The notes under the pieces were generated by a model. It saw nothing but the letters and a program-made list of their open reading frames with translations, was not told the origin of the DNA and searched no databases. Made by a program: the position numbers and the translations under genes. From assembly GCA_028752905.1 (NCBI GenBank), contig JAQNBH010000015.1:38467488-38531487 (forward strand): 64,000 nt of DNA, read 5' to 3'. The DNA is from Cladorhizidae sp. MBARI D1340-BT2. Lineage: Eukaryota > Porifera > Demospongiae > Poecilosclerida > Cladorhizidae. Shown here piece by piece: positions 33,494 through 43,759 of this stretch; the stretch's first letter is position 1, and every line of letters starts with the position of its first letter.

Positions 33494-34775
33494 TTAACCC
33501 TTTCACTGGCATAAGCGACTTAAGTTGTGAAAACTGATTAACCGTGACGAAAAAATTCGTAAAAAATTACGTTATAAACTTTAAAAATTGCACGAGTATG
33601 CCTAAAGCGTGCCTCTAATATACCACTGAATATCCGGCATTAGGAAAGGGAAGTAAACGTGCCAGCAAACATCACTTCCGGTTCATTCCCGGTCTCGAAG
33701 CACCCCGAGATGAAGCGTCCTATTTGAGGATGACTTTGGCCTGTCCGAGATTGATGTTAGTGAAGAAGAGGAAGAAGGTGCCTGTGCTTACCGGGGAAGT
33801 GGCGTAGTTGACGGTGATGCTATGGCAGCTATAACAGAAGCTGTTGGCACTGACCACGAAGCAAGTTTTCAAAGTATAGGTCGCCCTACTCTGCCAAGCG
33901 AAGCTTCAGACGATAGCGATGATCATGAAGACTTCCCCCAAGGTAAGAATAGATAAGAGTTGTATAGTAAGGCCTAGTAACTAGCATAATATTTCTCCTG
34001 GGAAGGTAGTTTCACTCATGGACCTGGAGGAGGATGAGGAAGCACAGAGGAGAAGACAGGGTTGGAGGAGAGGTTATTATTTATATATATATATATATAT
34101 ATTATAATGTAGCACTATGTGTTTGTCTGAGTTATGCTAAACATGCAGACCTTCACAGTGCCAAGCATTGCCCTTTTATTTTTTATCTATCATTATGTTA
34201 TGCACACTTTGCACATATGTACTTTTATTTATTTTTCAGTACTATGGACCCTAGCCCTTACTTCCTCTTTGTTATGATATTCACATCTTTGTTATAATTG
34301 ACCAAAAACTGTTGTTGACAAATAGTTCTTGTTGACCAAAAGTTGACTAGCTGATTTCATGTGTATGAAACCGAGCCTTTTTCAACTTATAATGATATTC
34401 ACATCTTTGTGGTTTGTTATAATCAACCAAAAAAATTGTTGTTGACAAACAGTTGTTGTTAAACAGTTGTTGTTGTTGACCAAAAGTTGACCGGCTAACA
34501 TTGTTGGTTTCATGTGTAATATGAAATTTAGATGATTATAACCCCGATATAAACACTTTTATTTTACTTCCTGTCTCTTATAACAATATTCACATTTCTG
34601 TGGTGTGTTGCTAAGCAACTAAAATTTACCATAACGTCCCTTCATGCATCAGCTATCACTGATATATAGTTGTTGGGTACTTGTCTTCATGTGGTCCTTT
34701 ATAATAAATAAAAAAAGTGAAATTGTGTCAATTTTTGTAAAAAGTCCTCCGTAAATCTGCCAGTGAAAGGATTAA
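33494..34775 (+). mobile_element. piggyBac-like element 3 (short, 1.28 kb)
   Basis: TTAA then CCCTTTCACTGGC (33494-33510) is matched at the other end, on the opposite strand, by TTAA then TCCTTTCACTGGC (34775 inward). The target duplication is exact and the inverted repeat has one mismatch. Between them are one acidic exon-like segment (33716-33945), an AT microsatellite (34080-34100) and two diverged copies of a 'ttgttgaccaaaagttgac' block (about 34320-34510). No catalytic domain is present. Confidence 0.85.
33700..33945 (+). pseudogene. piggyBac-type exon 1 relic, element 3
   Basis: After a stop, the frame reads DDFGLSEIDVSEEEEEGACAYRGSG and then VVDGDAMAAITEAVGTDHE. It ends SEASDDSDDHEDFPQ at a canonical donor (CAAG|GTAAGA, about 33943). 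The acidic composition and donor position match exon 1 of the other copies (DDFGL box shared). There is no open start codon, and no second exon was found before the right end, so this is a fragment. Confidence 0.55.
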
Positions 34776-34779
34776 GAAT

Positions 34780-35960
34780 GCATTCGGTTCTATTTCTCAT
34801 GCCCTAATAAATGATATGCTCTTGCTAATCAAGCTACCAGCGGAAATAAGAGCCTATATCTCGAGCACTTAGTCAAAGCTAGCTATATAAGCAGTAAGTA
34901 TTGGTCGACCAGTGAGTTTCGTATAAAGAGGGGGGTGTTCCAAGGGGACACACTTTCTCCTCTTATATTCCTGATTGCCTTCAATCCTATACTTGAAGCA
35001 GTTCAATCTTTGCCATAATGTGGCCTACAACTTAGGGTTCCTTCCAACAACTGGCTTGAGCCCCCTAAAGTTAACTCGTACATGTATGTGTGGTGGGACG
35101 AAGAGGGGCCAGAGGAAGTTAAAGGATGGTACCTAGCCAAAGTATTGAACGTGCAGTCAGAGGGAGAAATTTCCTTGGAATATCGTAAGAACAAGTCGAT
35201 TGAATCAACGCATCTTTCTGATATCAAGTGGGTACCCAGCAAAGGAAATGGTAAATGGTACAGGCCTCCATCAAACAAACCCCATAGCTCTCGCCTTACC
35301 CTTTAACCTCACAAGGTAAAAGCCTTTGCTGATGATCTTACCATCATAATATCATCCTCTGCCATTGACCATAGTAAAGCGGTCTCAGAGTTTTGCTCAG
35401 ACATGGACCTCAATCTAAATCCTCCCAAATGCATGTCCTTGGTCTTCAATGGAAAAAGGTTTGCTACAAGAGCCACCTTTACGATCGGGTCAGGTAAATC
35501 TCGAAATACCTCGTCAGGTCCAACCAAGTTCCTGGGAAACATGGTGGGTGGGTCCAACTCTGAGACCAAGCGGGTATCGGAGAAGAGATTCATTAACTCC
35601 TTTCAAGCTAGCATTAACAAGATAGATGGAGTAACAGAGTATAAGCTATGGATTCTGAGGCATTTCCTTATCCCATCCTTCCATTTTTCTATGGCAGTAG
35701 ATACAATCCCAATTGGGGCCATCAAGAAAATGGAGGCCCTGACCCACAGAAGATTAAAGCGACGGCTTTCTCTCCCCAGATCCTTCACAAAATCAGCTCT
35801 TCACCATCCTGATGTGATTGACATCCCATCTCTAACCGATCAAACAATCAAAGCTAAACTCTCCTTGCTGTGTACAATCTCAACCTCTCATTACCCTTTG
35901 ATCAAAGAACTTTCAAATCTTTTTGGACTATCAAAGCTGTGTCAACCTTGGTATCCCTGA
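34780..35960 (+). pseudogene. Reverse transcriptase of the RLE-type non-LTR element
   Basis: Frames give NAFGSISHALINDMLL, then GVFQGDTLSPLIFLIAFNPI (RT motif B region, about 34930-34990). An insert of about 90 codons follows (35082-35306). Next comes KAFADDLTIII (motif C, ADD intact, about 35318-35350), then DLNLNPPKCMSLVFNGKRF and GPTKFLGNMVGG. The thumb reads YKLWILRHFLIPSFHF and LPRSFTKSALHHPDVIDIPS (to 35960). The order and wording are those of R2/NeSL-type RT. A stop in the first segment and frame changes around the insert show decay. Confidence 0.8.
35082..35306 (+). other. SH3/Tudor-like insert between RT motifs B and C
   Basis: The open frame reads YVWWDEEGPEEVKGWYLAKV, then SEGEISLEYRKNKSIES and HLSDIKWVPSKGNGKWYRPP. 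A W...G...WY.A.V...G.I.Y pattern is characteristic of small SH3-like barrels (Tudor/Agenet/chromo type). Its place inside the RT palm suggests a surface loop domain of the polymerase, perhaps binding chromatin or nucleic acid. That assignment is inference from composition; it may be a lineage-specific RT loop. Confidence 0.45.
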
Positions 35961-36151
35961 TGAAGCTTCGAGACTTCTACTCAGAAGTCCTCAATTAATA
36001 TCATCACCAGTAAGACGTTAGGACACCAGTGCCGTAAAGCATTGTAAGGCAAGTGCATGCAATGCAAAACTCTCAAAGTTATCGGTACAAAACAAGATCC
36101 TTGGTGTAACAAAGCTAGAAGAAAAAAATAGGGTAATACCGGAGACGCATC

Positions 36152-36930
36152 ATGGATGGACTACCAGCTGGACAGTTGTCATTTATTCTGAGAGCAGGTA
36201 CAGACACTTTGCCCATCCCTCTCACTCCCAAACGCTGGCATATTCGTGTTGATCCTCGCTGTCCCCTGTGCATGAATCGGTCTCCTACAGTGTACCACAT
36301 CCTATCCAATTGTCCAGAGGCTCTGAAGCAGGCGAGGTACACATGGTCTGTCCTGAGAGTGGTGATATCTGGGATTGAGAAGTTCATGGAGCCGGGTGAC
36401 CTGCTTTGCAGATCTTCCTGGCTACAGGGCAAGTGACAACCCCCCTGCAAATATTCTAGACACCACCTCAGCTAGACCAGATGTGGTAGTAAGGAGGAAC
36501 AATGAAATGTTCTTGATTGAACTGACCATTCCGTTCAATTCACCGGAGTCCATCTTAGAGGCTAAACAACGAAAGGAGTCAAAAGCGATCTACCAACTAT
36601 ATAGCCCTAAGTGACCTTGCGGCACAAGGATTCCACTCCTCCTTGTACACAATCGAGATAGGAGCTCTAGGTCACTGGAGTGGTTGCCATACAGCCGACA
36701 AGCCCTGATGGCAGTTTACCCCTCTATCGGAAAACCACAAGCATCCAAACTGATAGATGCTGCTGCAAAAGTGGCAATTTCGGCCTCTAGCCAACTGTTT
36801 CGTGCGAGACTCTGGATATGTCATGGAACTCTTCTCAACCACTGCTTTAGCTATACATATATTTACTATTTATTATTGAGCTATCATTATTTGTTTATTG
36901 TCTCACAAGCCCTTGCCAAGCCCCTTTTCT
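36152..36930 (+). pseudogene. Zinc knuckle and restriction-like endonuclease of the RLE-type element
   Basis: CPLCMNRSPTVYHILSNC (about 36255-36312) is the C-x2-C-x8-H-x5-C knuckle that precedes the endonuclease in R2-type elements. After a frame change, RPDVVVRRNNEMFLIELTIP (36475-36535) supplies the R/K-PD ... E motif, followed by EAKQRKESK (36560-36585). A third frame carries the C-terminal stretch to about 36830. Two frame changes are needed, so it is broken. Confidence 0.8.
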
Positions 36931-37040
36931 AGGTACTTCCTATATAGAACCAGGACTCCTTGTGTTCTGGGCTCATGATTCATTACTGCTGTGTATGTAT
37001 TCACTTTATTTGAATAATAAAGTTGGTTTTCACACACATG

Positions 37041-37399
37041 TCATCGTTTCTAAGCCCGTTTTAGAATACCATAGCTACCACTTTTAGGTTTTCCTTTACA
37101 TCATTAAAAATTACATCACTGTGCTTAGCACAGAGAGCTTCATTTACGAACTGCTGTTCTAGGACCTTTTTGTCAAAAGTTACTCAAGTTTAAAAGTCAA
37201 TAGATTTGGAAGCTATTCCTGGATTATCAGATGCGGTGAACTCTGAAATCCACTCCATGAATGAAGAGTTTTTTTAGCAATCAGAATGAGCAAGGAGATG
37301 GTAATGACATTGCTGATGGTTCTAGTGCTTCTATCAACCTGGATAGAAGTGTGGAAGACCGAGAAAAAGAAGTTATAGTGCGTGAGTACTTAGATGCAA
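37041..37399. other. Spacer / possible 5' part of the next element
   Basis: AT-rich. The segment from 37200 (acidic, Asn/Asp-rich in one frame) could be the 5' coding part of the DUF7869-type element, but I cannot place it firmly. Confidence 0.4.
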
Positions 37400-39025
37400 G
37401 TCCCTGTTGTGCCTTTGGGACCTAACAAGGGTCCTTGTTGTACCCATGCTGGCAGAGAGAGATTCCTGCATGCTAGGCAAGATAGAGAAGACAGAACTAG
37501 ATCTAGTAGTACTGGCTACTCTTCAGGCTTCCCGCTTCCTCCTCAATGGACCTTCTGTCTCACGTGAAGCTTTGCTTGCTTCTATCAAGTACCATTATGG
37601 GAGTATGCAAATCTGCCTTTTTATTCATTCATGCAATTGGTTCTCGGAGATTAAAGAATCTGCTTAGCCACTATGATAAAAATGGCTTGTTTGTACGAAT
37701 GCATGGTAATGTAAGAAAGCGTCCTCACAATCAAACTGAGACAGAGGAAATTGAGAAGATTAAAGGATTCATTGAGCAGTTAGCCGACAATCATGCAATG
37801 CCACTACCTGGCAGACTGCTGACCCATAAGGACTATAGAGTTATGCTACTGCCTTCAGACATGTCCAAGAGTGCTGTTTACAGGTGCTATGTAAGAGCTT
37901 GTGACTCTAAGCAAGTAAGTTGCGTGTCTTGTCGGACTTTTGAGAATATTTGGAAGGATACATAGCTGCAATGAATCCAGCCACAGATCTTTGCCACACT
38001 TGTCAGCAAAGTGCTAATCTTCTGATGAAATCAGTGAATTTACCAGAGGAATTGAAGTCGCAAAGGCTTCAGAGGCTCAAAAACATCTTGATCTTTCCCA
38101 AGTACAGCGGCAATATTACAATGACCAGTGTGCTCTTGCCAAAGAGAATGTGGCAAGCAACCCACCATCAGTGATGCACTATAGTTTTGATTATGCACAG
38201 CAAGTGCAATATCCATTCAATGCACAGCAGCCTGGTCCAATTTTTTTCAAGACCCATCAGCATATTAGGCGTGTCATGTGAAGCAATGTCAAGCCAAATG
38301 AATTACTTCATCGATGAAGCTGATGAGATAGGAAAAGGATCCAATGCCACTATAAGTCTTATCCACCACTACCTGCAAACCCATGGGTTAAAGGAAAGGC
38401 ATCTACTTCTTCAAGCAGATAACTGTGTAGGGCAGAATAAAAATAACATGGTTGTTCAATAACCTAGCATGGAGAATTACAGGCCTGAGCAACACTGTTG
38501 AGCTTTCGTTCATGTTGGTTGAGCCAAATTTGCACCTGATTGTTTCTTTGGGCTCTTTAAGCATTTGTATCGTCGGTCACTGGTTGATACAAAGGTAGAC
38601 AGTGCATGTTGTGAAAGAGTCATCGTCCTCGGGTAAGAACCAAGCCCAACTGACTGTCACTTCCTTGGGGTCAAGAAAAGTTCATTGGATTGACTGGTCA
38701 CAGTTCTTTCAAACCTTCTTCAAGCCTATTCCAGGTATTACCACTTACCATCACTTCAAGGTGTCCAAAGCAGAATTGTGACAGTCAAAGAGTATGCCAA
38801 TTCTACAGAAGTAAAATTGGAAATCTTCAAAAAAGATGTCAATGAAATTTCTCTTCTGGGACAACAATCATCCCAACGGGCCTAGATGCAAAACGCCAGT
38901 GGTAGCTACTTATATGATGAAATCAGGCACTTTTGTTCTGCTAAAGACATGACTTGTCCAAAGCCTTCAGTTGCAAAACCAGAAACTACACCGCAACCAA
39001 AGAGGAAGCTAAAGAAGACCTAAAA
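37400..39025 (+). pseudogene. DUF7869-type transposase-like protein, decayed
   Basis: Open pieces include MGVCKSAFLFIHAIGSRRLK and ADNHAMPLPGRLL (37546-37965), then CHTCQQSANLLMKS (37990-38030) and MHYSFDYAQQVQYPFNAQQP (38174-38233). These are followed by HHYLQTHGL (38360-38390), LLQADNCVGQNKNN (38405-38450) and SGSYLYDEIRHFCSAKDMTC (about 38890-38960), ending PKPSVAKPETTPQPKRKLKK. I recognise the order and the D-N-x-x-G-Q-N-K-N box from a family widespread in invertebrates and annotated with a DUF7869 domain, thought to be transposon-derived. At least five stops or frame changes occur. The name is from memory and needs a profile search. Confidence 0.6.
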
Positions 39026-39170
39026 ATTCCCACACATATTTAATTTGCTATCCTTCACCGTATAAGATTTTCATAAAAAAATTGCATACTATCATTTTCT
39101 TAAGATTTGTACAACAATAATTGAATATTACCATAGCTCTATTACTAAATCAATTCATTCACAACATAAG

Positions 39171-39961
39171 TCAAATATCAGGGTTCTTGAATCCACTGTA
39201 GTTTTCTGATGGAAATGTTTGTCTAATCTTTGTAACTGCACAGCTTGGAAGAACAACCCCGACTCTTCTTCCAAGCCACCTCCAACACCAGCTAGTTAAT
39301 TGGCAATATTAAATAAATCTGTAGCGCCTACAACAATAAAAATGGTATTTGATGTGTTGGTTAATTTGACAACATAGCTATATAGTAAGGGAATGTGATG
39401 AACATCACCAGTGCCATACTGCTGCCGATAAGTGAAATAGGCTGCTTGAAGGACCCATGTATTGAGGCACACTGGACCAAATCCCTCATGATCTATGATA
39501 CAGATGACCACATTTTCACCCTCCTGCATCTTGGACATTGTCTTGTCAATTTCATGGCAGCAAATACACTCAAGACCAGTAGGCATCACCTGGCAATGAC
39601 CACAGTTACACCTGTAGAGTAAATTCAGTAAATCTAGCTAGAGCTAGCCAATTAATCCTTACCAGTCAGTGTTCTCTAGTCTGTGTTGCAATGAATCATC
39701 ACTTTCAACATTGCCTACACTACTATCCTCATCTTCTGAAGGTTCATAGAGATAAGGCTCTACTGTTCCACTTGCTTCCTGCTCTTCAGCTAGGCCTGTA
39801 TCTGATATTTCAGATGTTCTTTCAATTGCTGAAGAAGAAAATGAGAGGTGCAGGCTTGCTACAGAGACCGAGTCCTCTGTTTCCAGTTTATCAGCCATCG
39901 AAATCAGTCTCCTGCGACATCTTCGCGAGTCCACAACAGGAAGTGACCTATTGGCTGTCAA
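39171..39961 (-). pseudogene. P2X7-like cytoplasmic-domain protein, three coding segments, possibly broken
   Basis: Exon 1 (39961-39663) is Ser/Glu/Asp-rich and ends PYLYEPSEDEDSS...RLENTDW at donor CTG|GTAAGG. Exon 2 begins at 39611 after a 51-bp intron (acceptor ctacag) and reads CNCGHCQVMPTGLECICCHE, then FGPVCLNTWVLQAAYFTYRQ. A third segment (39291-39171) reads WCWRWLGRRVGVVLPSCAV then FPSENYSGFKNPDI and stops. Together these are the zinc-binding 'ballast' domain of P2X7 receptors, which occurs as stand-alone proteins in many invertebrates; no ion-channel part is present. Immediately before the third segment the expected reading (YRF, I, then stop, YCQLTSW) has an in-frame TAA. Exon 2 also reads on to a stop at 39298, so the gene may be pseudogenised or use an exon I missed. 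Confidence 0.7.
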
Positions 39962-39966
39962 AATGA

Positions 39967-40065
39967 GGCCAAAGAAGGCGCTCTAGCTCAACATGGGTTT
40001 GTTTCTAGAAGCTATACATACTCAGCACATACTATTGAGCAGATAACCGGGAAAAAATTGTGTTT
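39967..40065. other. Short spacer
   Basis: No signal recognised. Confidence 0.4.
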
Positions 40066-40760
40066 TTTTTAATGCAAGCCTCCCTTTAAGTTTTCCTCTG
40101 AATGCTTCAATTCATGCTATTCTCCAATTGTCCTTTTCCTTTCCAGACTTCCCAACCATCCTGTTTTCCTGTACTGAATCTGATGTTATTGACCTGATTT
40201 CTCATTTACCTTCTTCCAGTCTCTGGCCCTGATTTAAACTCCTCTAGAATGATTAAATCTACATGCTATCCATAGTTGCTCCCCTTACATATATCTTTAA
40301 CTTATCCTTCCAGTTGATTGGGAAAACTCCTTCATTGTTCCCATCCCTAAATGTTCATTTAATCTTGACAATCCCTTTAACTACCAGCCCATCTCCTTAC
40401 TATCTATAGTTAGTAAGCTGCTTGAAAAGCATGTCCACTCTCTCCTTTACAAATTCTGTATCGAACAGAATATTATCTCTTCTTCTCAACTTGGTTTTCT
40501 TCCTCACCAGTCTACTTCATCAGCATTCTCTTGGCCAATCATTCCTTTCACTCTCTTCTTCAAACTGATTGTGCTTGTTTTCTAGATCTCATAACGGCCT
40601 TTCACTCTGTTCCTCACAAACTTGATCTTTTTTCGGTGCTGCTCTTCCCTCCTTACCTCACTAACTGGCTTCACCCCTATCTTTCAGTACATTTGCAACA
40701 AGTGATTGTCACAGGCACCACCTCCTCACCAGCAGTGTTTCTCTTCAGCTCAACCAGAGA
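40066..40760 (+). pseudogene. CR1/jockey-like LINE reverse transcriptase fragment
   Basis: Across frames: DWENSFIVPIPKCSFN, then NYQPISLLSIVSKLLEKHV, then SSSQLGFLPHQSTSSAFS, then CFLDLITAFHSVPHKLDLFS (40580-40640) and LTNWLHPYLSVHLQQVIVTG. These are RT fingers and early palm motifs. The frame breaks several times and the catalytic box is not reached. The fragment stops abruptly where an LTR-retroelement tail begins. Confidence 0.7.
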
Positions 40761-41010
40761 ACTACCAGATGGAGATGAGACAGATATCCCGACCTAGAGT
40801 ACTGAGACATCATCAAGCACCATCCAGGGACTGCCAATGGGAATGCTGATGGCCTCTCATGACAGGCGTAGGACAGCAATGAGACCATAGCTTCACCACT
40901 GGATGAGGCGGGAGGGAGTGTCATGGATGTCTCGCTGGAGCAAGGCAACCGACAAGCATGTCGGCGATCTCCCCAACAGTTGAGAACCTAGACATCCAAG
41001 TGAACCATTA
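40761..41010 (+). pseudogene. Gmr1-like LTR retroelement, RNase H tail fragment
   Basis: Shifting frames give ADGLS then a stop, then an EAGGSVMDV-like stretch, the same ending as the Gmr1-like element at 54.4 kb (NTDGLS, then ...CHGPP). It is a small 3' scrap joined to the LINE fragment before it. Confidence 0.45.
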
Positions 41011-41126
41011 ATTACACATAGAATAATTAGTGAGGCTGTTAAAATGGGTAGAATATGTTGTTAGGTCATAAACCGCACTGGTAAACCCTTGATTGGCCAG
41101 TGGAAGAGCAATATATATTACCATAT
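41011..41126. other. Short spacer
   Basis: No feature recognised. Confidence 0.4.
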
Positions 41127-41532
41127 CAGGGGCGTAGGAAGCAATTTTTAAGTGGTAAGGCCATTCGAAGCAATGGTCCAAACGCTGATGGTTGTAGTTC
41201 CAGTTTGGGAGTGAGTAAAGGGAGGTATTTATTGTATGTACTTAATTGTAATTATATATAATATTCATAACCAAAAAAGTATTACCATTTATTGCAGGTG
41301 TCATATCTCTGTGTAAGAACTCCTCACCCCCAGGAGAAATTGTCGACACATCAGCATCAAGTCTACTGAAATTATTTTCTCTCTTACCAACTGTGTATAA
41401 TAATAATGTATTATATAATTTATAGTTGTGTGTGGTATTCTTTTCTTAAAAAATTCAATTAGTGCCAAATAATTGTGTAAAATTAGGAACAGTAAAAGAT
41501 TGATAGAATTATTAATTCATAGTGATTGAGTT

Positions 41533-42141
41533 CTATAGGTCACTCGGTTTGAATGTGCCAAAAATTGATAAGCGATGTTCACTTTCAGAAACAAAATCAT
41601 TGGCAACTGAAATTAAGTCCAACCTATCAGTCGCATCTTTATGAATGTGCAGAATCATGAGATGATTTAATCGGACTTCAGTCATGGTGGACCTCAAATA
41701 TGATTTAATTAAAGCACTGAAGGATCTCTCACTAACAGGGTTTGATGCAGGCATAACTAAAAGTAACATTAGCAATTTACAAACTTCAGATAGCAATTCA
41801 TGTTCAGCAGGTGAAGCGGTCTTTAAATGGTCAATGACGTGATTTAATAGTACAACCTCATATGAGCAGAAAATTGTTGATACAATTTCATGTTGGGTTT
41901 TCAATAACTGACCATTGAGCCATAAAAGCAGTTTTTCTTTGTAAGCCTTCACACAAATATAACAGAAGACTGAATCATGGCCCTCATCATAATGAAGCCA
42001 TGTCCAGCGTGTAAACCATTGTGGCTGGAAAGATCTTTTAACAAGATACTTTTTTCCAAACTCACGCTTTGGAAAACTGAAAGATGGTTGATGTGGCTTC
42101 TCACCAATAGAAGGAATGGGTAAGTCCTTGGAGAGTGACAT
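41533..42141 (-). CDS. Core-less hAT protein: TTF-type zinc finger fused to the hAT dimerisation domain (202 aa)
   Basis: The open ORF from ATG 42141 has no internal stop. Residues 33-72 (KRSFQPQWFTRWTWLHYDEG then FCYICVKAYKEKLL, C60 and C63) form the TTF-type finger that precedes hAT transposases. Residues 115-195 (LMLLLVMPASNPVSERSFSA, then LIKSYLRSTMTEVRLNHLMI) are the hAT C-terminal dimerisation domain. The catalytic Asp/Glu region and helical insertion, normally about 400-500 residues, are absent, yet both domains join in frame. In the P element, truncated proteins that bind DNA or dimerise act as repressors; the same role here is inference. It may also be a recent deletion derivative with no function. 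Confidence 0.75.
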   Translation of the reverse strand: MSLSKDLPIPSIGEKPHQPSFSFPKREFGKKYLVKRSFQPQWFTRWTWLHYDEGHDSVFCYICVKAYKEKLLLWLNGQLLKTQHEIVSTIFCSYEVVLLNHVIDHLKTASPAEHELLSEVCKLLMLLLVMPASNPVSERSFSALIKSYLRSTMTEVRLNHLMILHIHKDATDRLDLISVANDFVSESEHRLSIFGTFKPSDL

Positions 42142-42223
42142 GTCGTCTCGATGATGACTTCGAATTCAGCAGGCTAGCTGCACAAACTATTAACGAGCAT
42201 GCTTTAGGCCCAGGCTAGTAGTT

Positions 42224-42261
42224 AACCCTTTACCTTCCCAATCATTGGAAGGTAAAGGGTT
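42224..42261. repeat. Perfect short hairpin with piggyBac-like end sequence
   Basis: AACCCTTTACCTTCC (42224-42238) is answered by GGAAGGTAAAGGGTT (42247-42261) around caatcatt, which itself nearly pairs. The left arm with its upstream TT reads TTAACCCTTT, like a piggyBac terminus, but no TTAA follows the right arm. It lies inside hAT element 3. Confidence 0.8.
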
Positions 42262-42416
42262 CACCACGCCAGACTAGATTTCAGGTTTTTGCCAATACAT
42301 GTAATATTAATTTTGTTGATCTCCTGCTCTGGATTCTGCCACCAATTCCCTTGGCTGCTCTCTCAGAAAGTGATAAGGCCATGGCCTCACTGGTCGCACC
42401 GCTTCCTACGCCCTTG

Positions 42417-42875
42417 CATATAATATTATGGATGTACTCTGACTCACACCTGGAAACGGATCCAGGTCTGGGGGTCAGGGGTTGTTGAGCCAGGTTGATG
42501 TGTTTTGTGATTGCTGGTTACATTGTCAGATAAACATTTTAAAACTTAGTTGAACAGTTTTCTGGAGGATTTTACTGTGTAGCAAAGAAAGTCTTCTACA
42601 CACCCGCAATAATATTTTAGCACCTAATAAAAACACTCATTTTGAGTATATATCAAGTTTATAGAGAGAAGTGTCCAGAATATATGGATCCCAAAAGTTG
42701 GATCACAAGTTTTTTGTAAACGATGGTAACGTCCCCCCCATTAAAGCTTCCTATTTAAACAAATAAGAGAAAGGCCACCTCTCCCTGGGTGGCACCAGCT
42801 AGAGCCCACACAGCTAGCATTCTCGAATCAGACCACGTGCAGTCCCAGTCAGAGCAGAAGAGCACAGTTTGAGCC
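42417..42875. other. No recognised gene
   Basis: Intergenic sequence with no clear signal. Confidence 0.5.
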
Positions 42876-43140
42876 AGTACTAGCATTAGATCTACCTGGG
42901 TGTTTCCAGTGTCGCCAGCCAGTGCTAGCATTAGATCTACCTGGGTGTTTCCAGTGTCACCAGCCAGTACTAGCATTAGATCTACCTGGGTGTTTCCAGT
43001 GTTTCTAGCATTAGATCTACCTGGGTATTTCCAGTGTCATGAGCCAGTGCTAGCATTAGATCTACCTGGGTGTTTCCAGTGTCACCAGCCAGTATACTAG
43101 CATTAGATCTACCGGGGTGTTTCCAGTGTCGAACCAGTGC
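42876..43140. repeat. About 45-bp minisatellite, five to six copies
   Basis: Units read tagcattagatctacctggg, then tgtttccagtgtcgccagcc, then agt(g/a)c. One unit (around 43000) is shortened and another carries small indels. Confidence 0.92.
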
Positions 43141-43533
43141 TAGCAGTTACACTTGCCACCCACCCACATATCCCAATAGCTCATTTCATAAAGAAATAGA
43201 AGTGAAAGAATTTTTTTAATTTATAAAATCAGAAAGAAAAAAAATACTGTTAGAACCCGTCATTACTCTTCACCCCCTCTTCCTCACCGAAGGGATGGGT
43301 ATTAAATTACAAGTGCTACAGTGGAGCCCCCCTACCTATTTAAGGTGAGCTGGGTCACTATAGTAGTACTACCTGAGCCTTGAGTTCACACACCAGGATA
43401 CTAACACTACACTGTATCATACAGGGTACTATCACTATCATACAGAATAGTGAAAGGGGAACATTGAGACCTGAATGGTTTCCTGAGTAATGGGGTGTCC
43501 CCACTGAGTCTGCCTATCACATCAATGCAATGG
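43141..43533. other. No recognised gene
   Basis: Flank of the LTR element; no signal recognised. Confidence 0.5.
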
Positions 43534-43538
43534 AGTAT
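43534..43538. other. 5-bp target site duplication (left copy, AGTAT)
   Basis: AGTAT directly left of the LTR, repeated exactly at 49110-49114 directly right of the other LTR. Confidence 0.9.
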
Positions 43539-43723
43539 TAGTCAAGCGCGGTACGCCGTTCCAGTACCTGATCAGAGAGGATTGAATATCAGTATGGCAG
43601 GCATGGAATGAATACATCAAGTGAACGTATGTGTGTGAGGTAAGGGGACGTCAATCGGGTAAGGTGCATACACAGCAATGTTAATACACGTATAGGAGGA
43701 CTAGTCTAGGTCGTTATTGTCTA
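43539..43723 (-). repeat. 3' LTR (185 bp)
   Basis: Begins tagtcaagcgcggtacgccg and ends gtcgttattgtcta on the plus strand. It matches 48862-49109 closely except for one copy, rather than about four, of an 18-bp 'tcaatcgggtaaggtgcg' unit and a few substitutions. The ends are TA...TA, not the usual TG...CA. Confidence 0.93.
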
Positions 43724-43759
43724 TCTCCCCCCAAGTCCGACTTCGGGAGGGCTGAATAG

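Larger units (their letters stand above)
34776..37040 (+). mobile_element. RLE-type non-LTR retrotransposon (R2/NeSL-like), decayed
   Basis: RT, a Cys/His knuckle and a restriction-like endonuclease occur in one 2.2-kb stretch in the order typical of early-branching non-LTR elements. It starts directly at the right end of piggyBac-like element 3 and ends after an 'aataataaag' motif near 37020, which may serve as the polyadenylation signal. The 5' part (N-terminal zinc fingers) is absent. Confidence 0.8.
41127..42416 (-). mobile_element. hAT element 3, internally deleted but with an intact ORF
   Basis: The left terminus caggggcgtaggaagc (41127-41142) is answered by gcttcctacgcccttg (42401-42416), a 16-bp inverted repeat with one mismatch. 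A second pair of subterminal boxes is also inverted ('taaggccattcg' left, 'gataaggccatggcctc' right). It carries one 202-codon ORF on minus. A clean 8-bp target duplication was not found; the flanks share only 'catat'. Confidence 0.8.
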
